The position numbers and the translations under genes are program-made. From NCBI RefSeq assembly GCF_026162625.1, contig NZ_JAOTBD010000003.1, positions 62,001 through 126,000 on the forward strand: 64,000 nucleotides of DNA, read 5' to 3'. Shown here piece after piece: positions 63,224-64,000 of this stretch. The notes below the pieces were generated by a model. The model did no database searches. It saw only the letters and a list, made by a program, of their open reading frames with translations, and was not told where the DNA came from. Position 1 is the first letter of the stretch, and each line of letters opens with the position of its first letter. The DNA is from Paracoccus beibuensis (GTDB lineage Bacteria; Pseudomonadota; Alphaproteobacteria; Rhodobacterales; Rhodobacteraceae).

Positions 63224-63991
63224 TCAGGCGCCAGCGTGACGGTTCGGTTTGGACCATGCAAAGCAGCCCGCCGGCAGGCCTGCTCCTCCGACCGCAAGCG
63301 CGCCCTGCGCGTAGAGCCCGAAGCCCGCACCCCATGGCAGGTCCACGATCGCGACGCGCGCGGCTGGCTCTGCCCAGAGGATCGTTGCGCCTGCGCCGGC
63401 CAGTTGGGCTATCATCTGCTCGGGCGAGACGCTGCGCGCGAAGACGACGACGGTCGACGGCAGTCCGGGCGGTGGTCGCAGGGCCCAGACTCCGGCGCCG
63501 ATACTGATCAGCGCCAGAAGGGCGACGAGCGTGCGGCCGCCGCCGGGACCCGACCGGGCGCGGCCCAGCAGATGCAGGCCCGCCATCAGTGGCAGGATGC
63601 CGAAGGCCGCCAGCCAGCCCAGGTCCCACAGAAGCGGATAGGCGCTGTCCAGCTTGATCCGGTGGATGCCCAGCAACCAGTGCGACAGAATTGCATCCAC
63701 CGCGTGCCAGGCGCCGAAGCCCACCAGCATCGCACCGCCCACGCGCAGCGGTGTCAGCCCGCTATCGCGCCGGGCGCGCCAAAGGCCGATCAGCCCCACA
63801 AGCGCGATCCCGTACATCGCGGCGTGGAACCAACCGTCCCACAGGACCTGCTGGCGGATGTCGTCGATGCCGGGGACCAGGCTCAGCAGGTGATGCCATT
63901 GAAGGATCTGGTGCAGCAGGATGCCGTCGAAGAACCCGCTGAGCGCGAAGCCAAGCGTCGCGGCGGCCCGGATCGTGCGGCGGTGCTGCAT
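63224..63991 (-). CDS. DUF2243 family membrane protein
   Basis: 255 residues with several helices. The N-terminal part (LSGFFDGILLHQILQWHHLLS near residue 18, then FHAAMYGIALVGLIGLW near 55) shows the conserved GFFDGIxLHQILQWHH pattern of DUF2243, whose His/Asp residues could bind a metal. The C-terminal 90 residues (TVVVFARSVSPEQMIAQLAGAG...) look like an added soluble domain with a strand-helix start. Function unknown. The full gene fits in the window, starting at ATG 63991. Confidence 0.85.
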   Translation of the reverse strand: MQHRRTIRAAATLGFALSGFFDGILLHQILQWHHLLSLVPGIDDIRQQVLWDGWFHAAMYGIALVGLIGLWRARRDSGLTPLRVGGAMLVGFGAWHAVDAILSHWLLGIHRIKLDSAYPLLWDLGWLAAFGILPLMAGLHLLGRARSGPGGGRTLVALLALISIGAGVWALRPPPGLPSTVVVFARSVSPEQMIAQLAGAGATILWAEPAARVAIVDLPWGAGFGLYAQGALAVGGAGLPAGCFAWSKPNRHAGA

Positions 63992-64000
63992 GGGCGCGTC

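Noticed and set aside
62283..63629. 448-codon minus-strand frame with RRQATGD repeats
   Set aside because: The repeat is the heptamer array read in three frames; the frame crosses a terminator and overlaps DUF2243 and DUF3618 genes with known motifs.

Overview
The window is GC-rich DNA from an alphaproteobacterium, most likely Paracoccus or a close Rhodobacteraceae relative. Evidence: a nitrate assimilation operon in the Paracoccus order nasT-nasS-nasA-nasB-nasG-[cynS]-nasH-nasC, a coxMNOP-type terminal oxidase operon, a heterotetrameric sarcosine oxidase operon, and repeated GGAAC-N16-GGTT promoters typical of the alphaproteobacterial general stress sigma factor EcfG. Coding density is high, with many ATGA/GTGA/TGATG overlaps. 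No complete mobile element or phage was seen.

Layout. 1-9092 (minus): assimilatory nitrate/nitrite reduction, with a cyanase gene inside the operon; nasC runs off the window edge. 9093-10175: a 740-base gene-free stretch, tRNA-Arg(UCU) and a 33-codon membrane peptide gene. 10202-14804: stress and envelope genes (YflT-like protein, two YciE/DUF892 ferritin-like proteins, a low-complexity exported protein) and a Na+/phosphate symporter. 14905-20182: a five-gene peptide/nickel-class ABC importer. 20653-21997: a small ORF plus the TIGR02587/TIGR02588 pair behind an EcfG-type promoter. 21998-25021: gene remnants (transposase, GbcA-like Rieske oxygenase, LysR regulator) around one intact DUF1801 gene. 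25022-32858 (minus): soxB-soxD-soxA-soxG-glyA-sdaA, converting sarcosine to glycine, serine and pyruvate, with a divergent GbdR-like regulator. 33950-39370 (minus): five overlapping genes joining an Fbp/Phn-class ABC importer to a metallo-beta-lactamase-fold hydrolase and a histidine phosphatase. 39527-40771: a CPA1 antiporter. 40723-46822 (minus): a caa3-type cytochrome c oxidase with CtaG-like assembly factor and two extra c-type cytochromes. 47096-57433: a pentitol locus (xylitol dehydrogenase, xylulokinase, AraC regulator, ribose-class ABC importer, pentulose kinase, L-xylulose reductase-like SDR, ribitol dehydrogenase). 57468-59940 (minus): choline sulfatase and choline-binding protein. 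60174-62626: three Ser/Gly/Thr-rich membrane-associated stress genes behind another EcfG-type promoter. 62681-63223: non-coding DNA with a heptamer repeat. 63224-63991 (minus): a DUF2243 membrane protein.

Two themes link distant parts. Five EcfG-like promoters precede small, poorly characterised stress genes in four separate places, suggesting that much of the unknown coding content is general stress regulon. Choline sulfate, choline and sarcosine functions occur at both ends of the methylated-amine route, while the glycine betaine demethylase copy in this window is a decayed remnant next to sdaA.
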